Shown one piece after another: positions 1 to 8,370 of a stretch of DNA of 64,000 nt (the stretch's first letter is position 1; every line of letters starts with the position of its first letter). This DNA comes from Candidatus Pseudomonas phytovorans. GTDB lineage: Bacteria > Pseudomonadota > Gammaproteobacteria > Pseudomonadales > Pseudomonadaceae. The position numbers and the translations under genes are program-made. Below the pieces are notes generated by a model. It made no database searches. It was given only the letters and a program-made list of their open reading frames with translations, and was not told where the DNA came from. The stretch spans positions 3,446,001-3,510,000 of the forward strand of contig CP119325.1 in the NCBI GenBank assembly GCA_029202525.1, in the 5' to 3' direction.

Positions 1-2039
1 GCGGGACTACACAGTTCCCACCCCACATCAACAAGGCCGGCAGCGAGCCGGGTGACCCGTTCACGCCCATGCTGCGCACCTACTCTGGCGACAACGTACG
101 CCTGCGCCTGCACGCCGGTGGCCACGAAGAGGAACACAACGTGACCCTGCACGGCGTCAAGTGGCTGCAGAACGGTTCGGGCTTCGGTAACAGCTCCAAC
201 TCGGGCTGGAAGGCCTCGCAGATGATCGGTATTTCCGAACAGATGGGCTTCATGGCACCGGTGTCGATGATTTCCAGTTCTGCTGCCACCAATGGTGATT
301 ACCTGTACTCCATGGACGCAGCCCTGGAAGGCTACTGGAACGGTATCTGGGGGGTGATGCGCAACTACACCGCACAACGCGCCGACCTGTTCCCGCTGCC
401 GAACAACACGCAACCTGTGGCCATGCGCAATACCGTGAACTTTGACGGCATCTGCCCGAAAACCACGGCCAACCCCAACGGCATCGGTACCCGCACCACG
501 GTCAAACGCAGCTACGAAATTGTCGCGGCGCTGGCCAACGACATTCTGGAGAACCGCAACGGTGTCAGCATCAATGACCCGGCCGGTGTCGGCCAGCATG
601 TCGGCGGGCCGCTGAAGGCCAGTGGCGGTACCCTGGTGTTCAACAGCCGCAAGACCAGCATCCCGCAGGTGACGGTGGTCGATGAAGAAGACGGCACCAC
701 CTTCACCGTGGGTGGCCACAGCGCGCCACTGCATGACCCGACCGCCGTGCTGTACGTACGCAAGGCCGACCTGGACGCCACCACCGGCAAGCTCAAGGCC
801 GGGGTACCGGTGGAGCCGCTGGTGCTGCGCGCCAATGCTGGCGACTGCATCAGCATCACCCTGGAGAACCGCCTGCCACAGGTCATGCCCGACCTGCCAA
901 GCACTGCAGTGATGCAGAACGTGGTCAAGCGTGACCGCTTCGACAGCGAAGGCTCCACCGCCTTCAACAACAACCTGATGCGGCCGTCCAGCCATGTGGG
1001 CCTGCATGCCCAGCTGCTGGCGTACGACATCACCAAGTCCGACGGTGCCAACGTGGGTGCCAACCCGGTGCAAACCGTGCCACCCCGGGTGGGCAACAGC
1101 GGTGCCTACCCAAGCCGGGTGTACCAGTATTACGCCGGCCACCTGGAGCGGGAGGGCAAACCGATACTGCAACTGGGCCGCACGGTGGACAACATCAACA
1201 CCACGGCAATCGAGTTCGGTGGCCTGAACCTGACGCCGTCGGACTTCATCAAGCAGCCACAAAAAGGCCTGGTGGGGGGCATGAGCATCCTGCCACAGAC
1301 CGCGACCTGGACCGAGGACACCGCCAGCCGGGCCCAGGCCACGGTCAAGGTGACAGGCCAACCCGATTACCGCGACCTGGTAACGGTGTGGCAGCGCTCG
1401 ATGAACATGCGCTGGGCTGACGGCCGCCCGGTCGAAGGCATCGCCACCGAAGGCAATGGCGTGCCGGGGGACCCGAAAGACAACGGCAACATGGCCATGA
1501 ACTACAAGACCGAACCGCTGTGGTTGCGCTTTGGCCTCGCGCCGGATGCACCCTTCGGGCATGCCGATGGCTTTGGCTTGGCCGATGTGCCCAACGCGCA
1601 CATGGCCTACAGCAACGCCCTGGTCGGCGGCGACCCGCAAACCCCGGTGCTGTATGCCAAGCCCGGCCAGCCGGTGCGCAGCCATGTACTGATGCCCAGC
1701 GGTGGCAGCCGCGGCATCACCTACCAGCTGGACGGCCACCTGTGGCCATTGCACAACTACCAGGCCGAGAAGAGTGACGTGGACGGCTACCCGATGAACC
1801 AGCCTGGTATCGGTTCGGTGCGCTTCGGCTACAACCCGATGGCCATGTACATCGGTGCACAAGAGAGCGTGCTGCCTGCGGCGCACTTCAGCTTCATGCT
1901 GCCGAGTGCCGGCGGTGCCAACGCGGTGGCGGGTGACTACCTGTTCCGCGACTACGCCGCCTACGGCAACCTCTCGGGGCTGTGGGGGATTCTGCGGGTG
2001 ACCAACGAAGCGCCGCCGGCAACGGCCCCGGCGCAGTGA
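1..2039 (+). CDS. Large multicopper oxidase, MnxG/McoA type (C-terminal part; 5' end outside window)
   Basis: The reading frame is open from base 3 to the stop at 2037-2039, so about 678 C-terminal residues are visible and the start lies upstream. Copper-ligand-like histidine clusters are visible: HAGGHEEEHNVTLHG near 109-156, SSHVGLH near 990-1010 and GHLWPLHNY near 1733-1760. A motif of the form GDYL(Y/F)...GxWG(I/V)(M/L)R occurs twice (295-362 and 1932-2003), which indicates repeated cupredoxin domains. The usual C-terminal HCHxxxHxxxM type-1 copper motif of laccases is absent, as is known for very large manganese-oxidising MCOs. The enzyme is probably exported and oxidises Mn(II) or another metal. 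The two SCO copper chaperones downstream fit a copper enzyme. MnxG versus McoA cannot be decided without the N-terminus. Confidence 0.8.
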   Translation, partial: GTTQFPPHINKAGSEPGDPFTPMLRTYSGDNVRLRLHAGGHEEEHNVTLHGVKWLQNGSGFGNSSNSGWKASQMIGISEQMGFMAPVSMISSSAATNGDYLYSMDAALEGYWNGIWGVMRNYTAQRADLFPLPNNTQPVAMRNTVNFDGICPKTTANPNGIGTRTTVKRSYEIVAALANDILENRNGVSINDPAGVGQHVGGPLKASGGTLVFNSRKTSIPQVTVVDEEDGTTFTVGGHSAPLHDPTAVLYVRKADLDATTGKLKAGVPVEPLVLRANAGDCISITLENRLPQVMPDLPSTAVMQNVVKRDRFDSEGSTAFNNNLMRPSSHVGLHAQLLAYDITKSDGANVGANPVQTVPPRVGNSGAYPSRVYQYYAGHLEREGKPILQLGRTVDNINTTAIEFGGLNLTPSDFIKQPQKGLVGGMSILPQTATWTEDTASRAQATVKVTGQPDYRDLVTVWQRSMNMRWADGRPVEGIATEGNGVPGDPKDNGNMAMNYKTEPLWLRFGLAPDAPFGHADGFGLADVPNAHMAYSNALVGGDPQTPVLYAKPGQPVRSHVLMPSGGSRGITYQLDGHLWPLHNYQAEKSDVDGYPMNQPGIGSVRFGYNPMAMYIGAQESVLPAAHFSFMLPSAGGANAVAGDYLFRDYAAYGNLSGLWGILRVTNEAPPATAPAQ

Positions 2040-2057
2040 TAGAAGGGGAGCGCGAGC

Positions 2058-4034
2058 ATGAACAAAAAGACTCGCCCTGCTTACTTGGGGGTATTGCTGG
2101 GAGTGGCGCTGATCGGCCTGGGCGTGGCGTATGAAAAGCTCTGGTGCGATCCCCGCGAGCTGTTGCAGGAGCCTGCCGACCCGCAGGCCCTGCACCGGCT
2201 CAGCCGGGACGGCGTGACCGTGGAGTTCGAGGCCCGGCCGCTGGCCGGGGGCGAGCTGAAGGAAGGCGCCTTCGCCAACATCCGCTTCAAGGTCAGCGAC
2301 CAGACCAGTGGCCAGCCGCTGTCGGGCATGGCCCCGGGGGCGTGGATCGACCCGGCGCAGTCAGCCCCGCTGGGCGAGCGCGCGCAAAGCTGCAAGGCGC
2401 GGGTCGCGCTGTTTCTCAAAAGCAGCATCGGTGCCCGACCGCTGCTCGACCTGAACAGCTACTTCCTGTTGATGCTCAACAACGACGCCAGCCTGACGGT
2501 GATCGACCCGACCGTCTCGGTGGGTGGCGTGACCAGCACCATGGCTCGCATCGACCTGCCTGGGCGGCCTATGGACTGGGTGGCCACCAGCGATGACAAG
2601 CAGGTGTTCGTGTCTATCCCGGAGCGCGGCAAGGTGGCGGTAATCGATACCGAAACCTTCTCTCGCGTGGCCGATCTGGACGCCGGCGACCAGCCGCTGC
2701 GCGTGGCCCTGCAACCCGACCAGCATCGGCTGTGGGTGGGCAACAACAGCAGCGACCCGGCCAAGGGTGGGGTAACGGTAATTGACGTGCCAGGGCGTAC
2801 TACCCTGAAAAGCTTCAACACCGGCACCGGTCACCACGAAATCGCCTTTAGCGCCGACTCGCGTTTTGCCTACGTCAGCAACCGCGACAGCGGCACCCTC
2901 AGCGTGATTGATATCCCGGAAATGCGCCTGGCCAAAACCATCAAGGTTGGCCCCCACCCGCTGTCGGTCAGCTACTCGGCGCTGTCCCAGGCCGTTTACG
3001 TGGTGGATGGCGAGGAGGGCAGTGTGAGGGTGTTCGATGCCCGCAGCCATGAACTGCGCCACACGGTCAAAGCCGAGCAGGGGCTGGGGCCGATGCGCTT
3101 CAGCAGTGATGGCCGCTACGGCGTGGTGCTCAACACCCTTGAGAACCAGGCCCTGGTGATCGATGCCAGTACCGACAAGCTGATCCACCACGTTCCGGTG
3201 GCGGCCGAACCCTACCAACTGACCTTTACCAAGGGCTATGCCTATGTGCGCGGCCTGGCTTCGCCGAAAGTGACCATGATCAACCTGTCCAGCCTGGGCG
3301 AAGGGCGCACGCCGATCGTCCAGGCTTTCGAGGCCGGCCCGGCAGCGCCACGCCAGGCCGGTGACCTGCCATTGGCACAGGGGTTGTCGGTGTCGCGCGA
3401 TGACAATTCGGTTTTCGTGGTCAACCCGGTGGACAACACCACCTACTTCTATGCCGAGGGCATGAATGCGCCGATGTCCGGCTACAACAACCGTGGCCAC
3501 CAGGCCCGCGCCGCCATCGTCGTCGACCGCAGCCTGCGCGAAGTGGCGCCCGGGGTGTACGGCTCGACGGTGAAGCTGCCCGCCGCCGGCAAGTTTGATG
3601 TGGCCTTCCTGCTCAACCAGCCGCAGATCATCCACTGCTTCAGCGCCGAAGTGGCCGAAGCGCCCAATGCCAGCAAGCACAAGGCCGCCCATGCCGAGTT
3701 CATCGGCCTGGACCAACCTATGCCGCAGCACAGCGCCATTACCGCACGCGTGCGTATCGTCGGCGACGACGGCCAGCCCCGGCTGGGCCTGAACGACCTG
3801 AGCCTGCGCTACTTCCTGGCGCCGTCGTCGATGCCGCGCAACCTGCAGTTGCAGGAGGTGGGTGAGGGCGTCTATCAGGCGGCGCTGACACTGCCCGAGG
3901 CCGGCGCCTGGTACCTGCATGTGCAGTCGCCATCGCTGGGCCGCAAGTTTGCCGAAGAGAACTACACCAGCCTGCGCGTCCTGCCGGCCGCCGCCACCAA
4001 TGCTTCCCAGGCTGACATGAGGAGTGTGCGATGA
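2058..4034 (+). CDS. Membrane-anchored YVTN-type beta-propeller protein
   Basis: The protein has 658 residues. An N-terminal hydrophobic segment (about residues 9-25) acts as signal anchor, so the bulk should be periplasmic. From about residue 130 to 450 it shows repeated propeller blades with the pattern VIDT...AVIDPE...VAxSxDxxxxYVxN (for example LTVIDP, VAVIDTETF, VTVIDVPG, LSVIDIPE). The C-terminal 170 residues look like an immunoglobulin-like sandwich domain. The start codon at 2058 has a GGGGAG ribosome site 18 bases after the oxidase stop. It is translationally linked to the SCO gene (ATG at 4031 overlaps its stop). It may be an accessory or electron-transfer scaffold for the oxidase, but no catalytic motif is visible and the role is inference from context. 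Confidence 0.75.
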   Translation: MNKKTRPAYLGVLLGVALIGLGVAYEKLWCDPRELLQEPADPQALHRLSRDGVTVEFEARPLAGGELKEGAFANIRFKVSDQTSGQPLSGMAPGAWIDPAQSAPLGERAQSCKARVALFLKSSIGARPLLDLNSYFLLMLNNDASLTVIDPTVSVGGVTSTMARIDLPGRPMDWVATSDDKQVFVSIPERGKVAVIDTETFSRVADLDAGDQPLRVALQPDQHRLWVGNNSSDPAKGGVTVIDVPGRTTLKSFNTGTGHHEIAFSADSRFAYVSNRDSGTLSVIDIPEMRLAKTIKVGPHPLSVSYSALSQAVYVVDGEEGSVRVFDARSHELRHTVKAEQGLGPMRFSSDGRYGVVLNTLENQALVIDASTDKLIHHVPVAAEPYQLTFTKGYAYVRGLASPKVTMINLSSLGEGRTPIVQAFEAGPAAPRQAGDLPLAQGLSVSRDDNSVFVVNPVDNTTYFYAEGMNAPMSGYNNRGHQARAAIVVDRSLREVAPGVYGSTVKLPAAGKFDVAFLLNQPQIIHCFSAEVAEAPNASKHKAAHAEFIGLDQPMPQHSAITARVRIVGDDGQPRLGLNDLSLRYFLAPSSMPRNLQLQEVGEGVYQAALTLPEAGAWYLHVQSPSLGRKFAEENYTSLRVLPAAATNASQADMRSVR

Positions 4035-4687
4035 ATGCCAAGCATTCTTTACAACTGCTGGCCCTGAGCCTGGCACTCGCCAGCAACCTGGCCATGGCCC
4101 ACGCCGGCCACGATCACAAAGGCCACGCCGAGCAGCCGCCAGCGGCGCACCAGGAGAAGACCAGTGTGCGTTTTGCCGACGTTTCCCTGCTGAACCAGGA
4201 CGGCATGCCGGTACGCCTGGAGAACGACCTGGTCGGTGACCACCTGGTGGTCATGGGATTCATCTATACCAGCTGCACCACGGTGTGCCCGGTGGTGTCG
4301 TCGATCATGGGCAAGGTCCAGCAGCAGCTGGGTGGCCGGGTAGGCGAAGAGATTCATATGGTGTCGATCAGCGTCGACCCGCAGCGTGACGATGCCAAGC
4401 GCCTGCAAGACTACGCCAAGGCCTTCCAGAAGGGGCCGGGCTGGAGCTGGCTGACCGGTACCCCCTATGCAATTACTGAAACCCTCAAGGGCCTGGGCAG
4501 CTTCAGCGCCGACCTCAGCCAGCACCCGCCGCTGATTCTGGTGGGTGACGGGCGCAGCGGGCACTGGACGCGGTATTACGGCTTCACCGACCCAACGGTA
4601 CTGATCGAAGAAATCAACCGTCTCAGCGCCCGCCGGGTGCACGCCAAAAGCACGGCCATTGCCGACCACCATGAGGTGCAACCATGA
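4031..4687 (+). CDS. SCO1/SenC-family copper chaperone (first copy)
   Basis: The 218-residue protein has a signal peptide ending near ALASNLAMAHA and a His-rich stretch HAGHDHKGHAEQ directly after it. The thioredoxin-like SCO fold is marked by the copper-binding CxxxC motif in TSCTTVCPVV (about residues 79-83) and by the conserved distal SVDPQRD. SCO proteins deliver copper to, or reduce, the copper centres of oxidases in the periplasm. Here the likely client is the multicopper oxidase upstream, because the genes overlap in one operon (4 bp with the upstream gene and 4 bp with the next SCO gene). It is the first of two tandem, diverged SCO copies. Confidence 0.9.
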   Translation: MNAKHSLQLLALSLALASNLAMAHAGHDHKGHAEQPPAAHQEKTSVRFADVSLLNQDGMPVRLENDLVGDHLVVMGFIYTSCTTVCPVVSSIMGKVQQQLGGRVGEEIHMVSISVDPQRDDAKRLQDYAKAFQKGPGWSWLTGTPYAITETLKGLGSFSADLSQHPPLILVGDGRSGHWTRYYGFTDPTVLIEEINRLSARRVHAKSTAIADHHEVQP

Positions 4688-5349
4688 GCTCTGTAACCTC
4701 CCGCCGCGGCGGCATGCGCGGTTTCGACTGGCTGGTGCTGGGCGGCTGCCTGTGGATTCTTGCCTCGGTGGCGTTCGCCCACGAAGGCCATGTGGAGCAG
4801 GCGCCCCAGCCACAGCCCGCCCCCCAGGCGATGACCAGTGGCAGCGGTACACGCGATGCCCAGAGCTGGTTCACCGATACCGTACTGAAAGACCAGAACG
4901 GCCGCGAGCTGCGGTTTTACAGTGATGTGCTGAAGGACAAGGTGGTGATGCTTAACGTTATCTTTACCCACTGCACCGACGCCTGCCCGCTGATCACCCG
5001 CAAGCTGCGTGAAGTGCGCGAGGCCATGGGGCCGCAACTGGCCAGCCAGGTCACCTTCGTGTCGATCAGCAGCGACCCGCTCAACGACACCCCCGAGGTG
5101 CTCAAGGCGTTTGCCGGCAAGCAGGGGGTGGATGGGCCGAACTGGCTGTTCCTGACCGGTGACAAGGCCAATGTCGACCTGGTACTCGGCCGCATAGGCC
5201 AGTTCCTGCCCAGCCCCGAGCAGCACTCCACGCAGCTGATTGCTGGCGATGTGGCGGGCAAACGCTGGAGCAAGATCCGCCCGGATGCGCCAGCCGTGGC
5301 CATCGCCCAGCGCATGCAACTGCTGACCCAGCCTTTGGCAGGCCGGTGA
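4684..5349 (+). CDS. SCO1/SenC-family copper chaperone (second copy)
   Basis: The 221-residue protein has an N-terminal signal anchor (GFDWLVLGGCLWILASVAFAHEGH) followed by a Pro/Gln-rich linker. Its SCO domain carries the CxxxC copper motif in FTHCTDACPLI and the conserved SISSDPLND. It overlaps the first SCO gene by 4 bp, but the two proteins are clearly diverged rather than a recent duplication. Two SCO proteins beside one large copper oxidase suggest separate steps, such as copper delivery and thiol reduction, for loading many copper sites. That division of labour is inference. Confidence 0.9.
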   Translation: MSSVTSRRGGMRGFDWLVLGGCLWILASVAFAHEGHVEQAPQPQPAPQAMTSGSGTRDAQSWFTDTVLKDQNGRELRFYSDVLKDKVVMLNVIFTHCTDACPLITRKLREVREAMGPQLASQVTFVSISSDPLNDTPEVLKAFAGKQGVDGPNWLFLTGDKANVDLVLGRIGQFLPSPEQHSTQLIAGDVAGKRWSKIRPDAPAVAIAQRMQLLTQPLAGR

Positions 5350-6872
5350 GTATCATGCGCTCTTTGGCTATCGCGTTAGGCATTGCCATGTGCAGCGGCG
5401 CGTTCGCCCTTGACCTCACCGAACATGAGGAGGCTGGCAAACGCCTCTATCGCGAGGGCGTATCGAGCAGCGATGCACAACTGCAGGCCCGGGTCGGCCC
5501 CAGCGACATGACCGTCCCCGCCAGCGTGCTGCCCTGCGCCAGTTGCCACGGCAACGACGGCCGTGGCCGCGCCGAAGGCGGCGTACGCCCGCCCAATCTT
5601 GACTGGCAACGGCTGGCACAAGGCCTTGGCGCACGCGAAGCCAACGGCCGCAGCTACCCGGCCTATACCGATCGCAGCCTGGCCCGGGCCATCCAGCATG
5701 GCGTAGACCCGGCTGGCAATCGCCTGGACCCGGCTATGCCGCGCTTCGAGCTGACCATGGCCGACCAGCGCAACCTCACTGCCTACCTCAAACGCCTGGC
5801 AGATGAGCGCGACCCCGGTATTGAGGAGGGCGTACTGCGCCTGGGCACCTTGCTGCCTGCTTCCGGCCCGCTGGCCGAAGCCGGCCAGGTGGTGCGTGCG
5901 GTGCTGGAGGACGGGGTGGCGCAACTCAACCAGCAAGGCGGCATTCACGGGCGGCGGGTGGAGCTGGTTGTGCTGGATCCAGGTTTCGACCCGGCCAGCG
6001 CCGAGCAAGCCTTGCAGCAGTTGCTGGAGCAGGAGCGCGTGTTCGCCCTGATCTCGCCCCTGGCGCCGATGCTCGACCCACGCCTGGCCACCTTGCTGGC
6101 ACCGCAGAATGTGCCGCTGATCGGCAGTACGCCGCGCAGCGGCGGCAGCGCGCAGATATTCGACCCACTGCCCGGTTTGCCTACGCAATTGCTGAGCCTG
6201 GCTGGCCACGCCCGTGCCGGGTTGGGCCTGGCACCGGGCGACTTGCGCGTGGTGTACGCCGGCAACGAGCAGGCAGCGGCGGCCGAGCAGGTACGCGAGC
6301 GCCTGCTACAGCAAGGCTGGGCGCCTCCCGCCATTGAGGCCTTCGACGGCCAGGCCGTGGACGGGCAGGGCATCGTCTTCCTCGGCCGTGCCCAGGCCTT
6401 TGCCGAGCTGGCGACGGCGTTGCAGGCGGCGGGCCGTCAGCCGTACCTGTTCGCGGCTTCCAGCCAGGTGGCCGGCGCCGTGGCGCGCCTGCCCGAGCAA
6501 TGGTCGCAACGGGTGTTCCTGGCTTACCCCTATGTACCCGAAGACTGGACCCAACAAGGGCTGGCCACCCTCGCCGGGCTGCAGCAGCGCCAGGGCCTGG
6601 ACCCACGCCAGGCGTCGTTGCAGGTCAATACCCTGTGCGCCTTGCGCCTGCTGAGCGAGGCGCTCAAGCAGATTGGCCGTGACGCCAGCCGCGAGCAACT
6701 GATTGGCGCCCTGGAAGGCCTGCACGATGTGGCTACCGGCCTGACCCCGGCACTGGGCTTCGGCCCCGGTCGCCGCCAAGGAATGGCCGGCGCCCATGTG
6801 GTGGCAGTGGCCCTGCCCGGGCCGCGCTTCACCGCCGTCACCCCTTACCGGCCAGTGCCGGACAGCCCTTGA
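5346..6872 (+). CDS. Fusion of cytochrome c domain and periplasmic ligand-binding domain
   Basis: The 508-residue protein has a signal peptide (LAIALGIAMCSGAFA). A class I cytochrome c domain follows at about residues 25-155, with one haem site CASCHGNDGRG and a downstream Met candidate in DPAMPRFELT. Residues 165-500 resemble the type 1 branched-chain amino-acid/amide binding proteins (LGTLLPASGPLAEAGQVVRAVLEDGVAQLNQQGGIHGRRVELV is read over positions 5839-5967). The start is GTG at 5346, overlapping the SCO stop; an ATG at 5355 is the alternative. A haem domain joined to a ligand-binding fold suggests electron transfer gated by a small ligand, or an electron acceptor for the oxidase complex. 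No ABC permease or ATPase gene is nearby, so transport is unlikely. Confidence 0.8.
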   Translation: MSIMRSLAIALGIAMCSGAFALDLTEHEEAGKRLYREGVSSSDAQLQARVGPSDMTVPASVLPCASCHGNDGRGRAEGGVRPPNLDWQRLAQGLGAREANGRSYPAYTDRSLARAIQHGVDPAGNRLDPAMPRFELTMADQRNLTAYLKRLADERDPGIEEGVLRLGTLLPASGPLAEAGQVVRAVLEDGVAQLNQQGGIHGRRVELVVLDPGFDPASAEQALQQLLEQERVFALISPLAPMLDPRLATLLAPQNVPLIGSTPRSGGSAQIFDPLPGLPTQLLSLAGHARAGLGLAPGDLRVVYAGNEQAAAAEQVRERLLQQGWAPPAIEAFDGQAVDGQGIVFLGRAQAFAELATALQAAGRQPYLFAASSQVAGAVARLPEQWSQRVFLAYPYVPEDWTQQGLATLAGLQQRQGLDPRQASLQVNTLCALRLLSEALKQIGRDASREQLIGALEGLHDVATGLTPALGFGPGRRQGMAGAHVVAVALPGPRFTAVTPYRPVPDSP

Positions 6873-6884
6873 GCGGAGGTTGCG

Positions 6885-7526
6885 ATGCGTATTGTATTGC
6901 TGTGCCTGTTGCTGGTAATGGCCAAGGCGAGCTTGGCCGATGTACCTGCTGCACGGGTCAATGGGGTGGAGATCGGGTTGATGCGCCTGGAGCGCTACTT
7001 CAGCGAATACCTGGGCGCCCAGGGCCGCGCGGTGACCAGCATTCGCAATCCGGGCCTGTACAAACGCCTGCGCAGTCGGGCCCTGGACGAACTGATCGAC
7101 AAGGAACTCCTGTGGCAGGAGGCGCGGCGCCAAGGCATCGCCATCAGCGACGAACAGGTGTCGACGCATGTCGGCGAGGTAGAAACCGCTTTTGGCAGCC
7201 CGGCAATTTTCGAGCGGCGTCTGGCGGAGGCGGGCTTTGATAGGGCACAGTACACTGAGTACACCCGGCAAGACATGGCGGCCCAGCAGGTGTACGCCCG
7301 GCTTAGCGCAGTCGACGCGCCGAGCCAGGCCGACGTGCAGGCATTCTATGATGCCAACCGCGAAAGACTGCAAGGAGCGCAGAACCAAAGTGATAACCCT
7401 TCGGTCATACACGCACAGGGCCTGGATTTGGCCAGGGCCTCGCTCATCGGTGAGCGGCAGGCGCAGGCGCGCCAGTCCGTGCGCCAACGTTTGCGTGAAT
7501 CCGCTACAGTGGAGATCGCTGACTGA
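6885..7526 (+). CDS. SurA N-terminal-like periplasmic foldase / peptidyl-prolyl isomerase-like protein
   Basis: The 213-residue protein has a signal peptide (MRIVLLCLLLVMAKASLA). The rest resembles the helical SurA/PpiD N-terminal chaperone region: VNGVEI at the mature N-terminus, ALDELIDKELLWQEARRQGI, then a long helical segment with LSAVDAPSQADVQAFYDANRERL. No complete parvulin catalytic domain follows, so it probably acts as a chaperone only. It lies 12 bases after the cytochrome-fusion gene with an AGCGGAGG site and is the last gene of the oxidase operon. It probably assists folding or export of an operon member. Confidence 0.7.
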   Translation: MRIVLLCLLLVMAKASLADVPAARVNGVEIGLMRLERYFSEYLGAQGRAVTSIRNPGLYKRLRSRALDELIDKELLWQEARRQGIAISDEQVSTHVGEVETAFGSPAIFERRLAEAGFDRAQYTEYTRQDMAAQQVYARLSAVDAPSQADVQAFYDANRERLQGAQNQSDNPSVIHAQGLDLARASLIGERQAQARQSVRQRLRESATVEIAD

Positions 7527-7541
7527 GGCCGCTGATGACGT

Positions 7542-7627
7542 TTCCCCCAATGCTGGGGAATTAAGGTTTGGCAATGTGCCATCATTTCCCCCGCTTGTGG
7601 GGAAGCGGGCGGGTGTGCCTACCCGCC
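7542..7627. repeat. Tandem hairpins after the oxidase operon
   Basis: The 252-base gap between the foldase gene and the response regulator holds two matching hairpins with the same six-base arms: TTCCCC (7542-7547) with GGGGAA (7555-7560), and TTCCCC (7586-7591) with GGGGAA (7599-7604), each with a seven-base loop. A third hairpin has arms GGCGGGT (7608-7614) and ACCCGCC (7621-7627). None is followed by a long T run. They may end transcription of the operon weakly, stabilise its 3' end, or serve as a post-transcriptional regulator site. Confidence 0.5.
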
Positions 7628-7778
7628 GCGTTTCGGGTGCTGGCCGGCACTCTTTGCAAATCAATGACTTAAAGCGGTGCAACATGACTATTCACGCCTG
7701 GCACGAAGCCTGCTCAAGCCTGTACAAGGGCGCACTTCGCAGACCGGGTAACCGGGCAGTTCTTGGGAGTCGACCTTG

Positions 7779-8309
7779 GTGAACAGAGTATTGGTAGTCG
7801 ATGACGAACAGACCCTTGCGCAGAACCTGCAAGCTTACCTGCAGGCGCAAGGCCTGGAAGTTCATGTTGCCCACGACGGTGCCAGTGGTATCGAGCAGGC
7901 TGAACGCCTGGCACCACAAGTCATCGTGCTGGATTACCGCTTGCCCGACATGGAAGGTTTTCAGGTTCTGGAGGCTGTACGCAAGAACAGGCAGTGCCAC
8001 TTCATGCTGATCACCGCCCACCCCACCGTCGAGGTGCGTGAGCGGGCCGCCGAGCTGGGTGTGAGCCATGTCCTGTTCAAGCCGTTCCCACTGGTGGAAC
8101 TGGCCCGTGCAATCTTCGACCTGATGGGCATCGAGCGCCGGCGCAGGGCCACGGACAACCCGGCTGAAGGGTTCGTCGAACGACGCCAGAACAGGAACCA
8201 ATCGTTCCCCCTGCAGTTGTACGATGGAAGCTGGGTGTTGGCTGACCGCCGCCGTAATGGCGCCAAGCCCCCAGGGCCCGACGACGATCAACTGCTTACA
8301 GGGGAATAG
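7779..8309 (+). CDS. Stand-alone response regulator receiver protein
   Basis: The protein has about 176 residues starting at GTG 7779 (GGGAG at 7765-7769; an upstream TTG at 7776 is less likely). The receiver domain spans residues 1-120, with the acidic pair DD at 8-9, phospho-acceptor Asp52 in VLDYRLPDMEG, Thr79 in LITAHPT and Lys101 in LFKPF. The C-terminal 55 residues are Arg-rich and polar, with no recognisable DNA-binding or enzymatic domain. No histidine kinase gene is adjacent. It directly precedes the secretion/curli-export cluster, so it may control assembly or activity of that machine by protein contact. Confidence 0.85.
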   Translation: MNRVLVVDDEQTLAQNLQAYLQAQGLEVHVAHDGASGIEQAERLAPQVIVLDYRLPDMEGFQVLEAVRKNRQCHFMLITAHPTVEVRERAAELGVSHVLFKPFPLVELARAIFDLMGIERRRRATDNPAEGFVERRQNRNQSFPLQLYDGSWVLADRRRNGAKPPGPDDDQLLTGE

Positions 8310-8370
8310 CGGCGCCCGCACCCCTGGCTGAGCCAGCCTGCGACGCGCCCCCTGAGCGGAGTCGCAGGCC

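Noticed and set aside
2361..4076. 571-residue open frame on the minus strand
   Set aside because: It lies wholly antisense to the propeller gene, is rich in His/Gln/Val as GC-rich shadows are, and has no recognisable domain.
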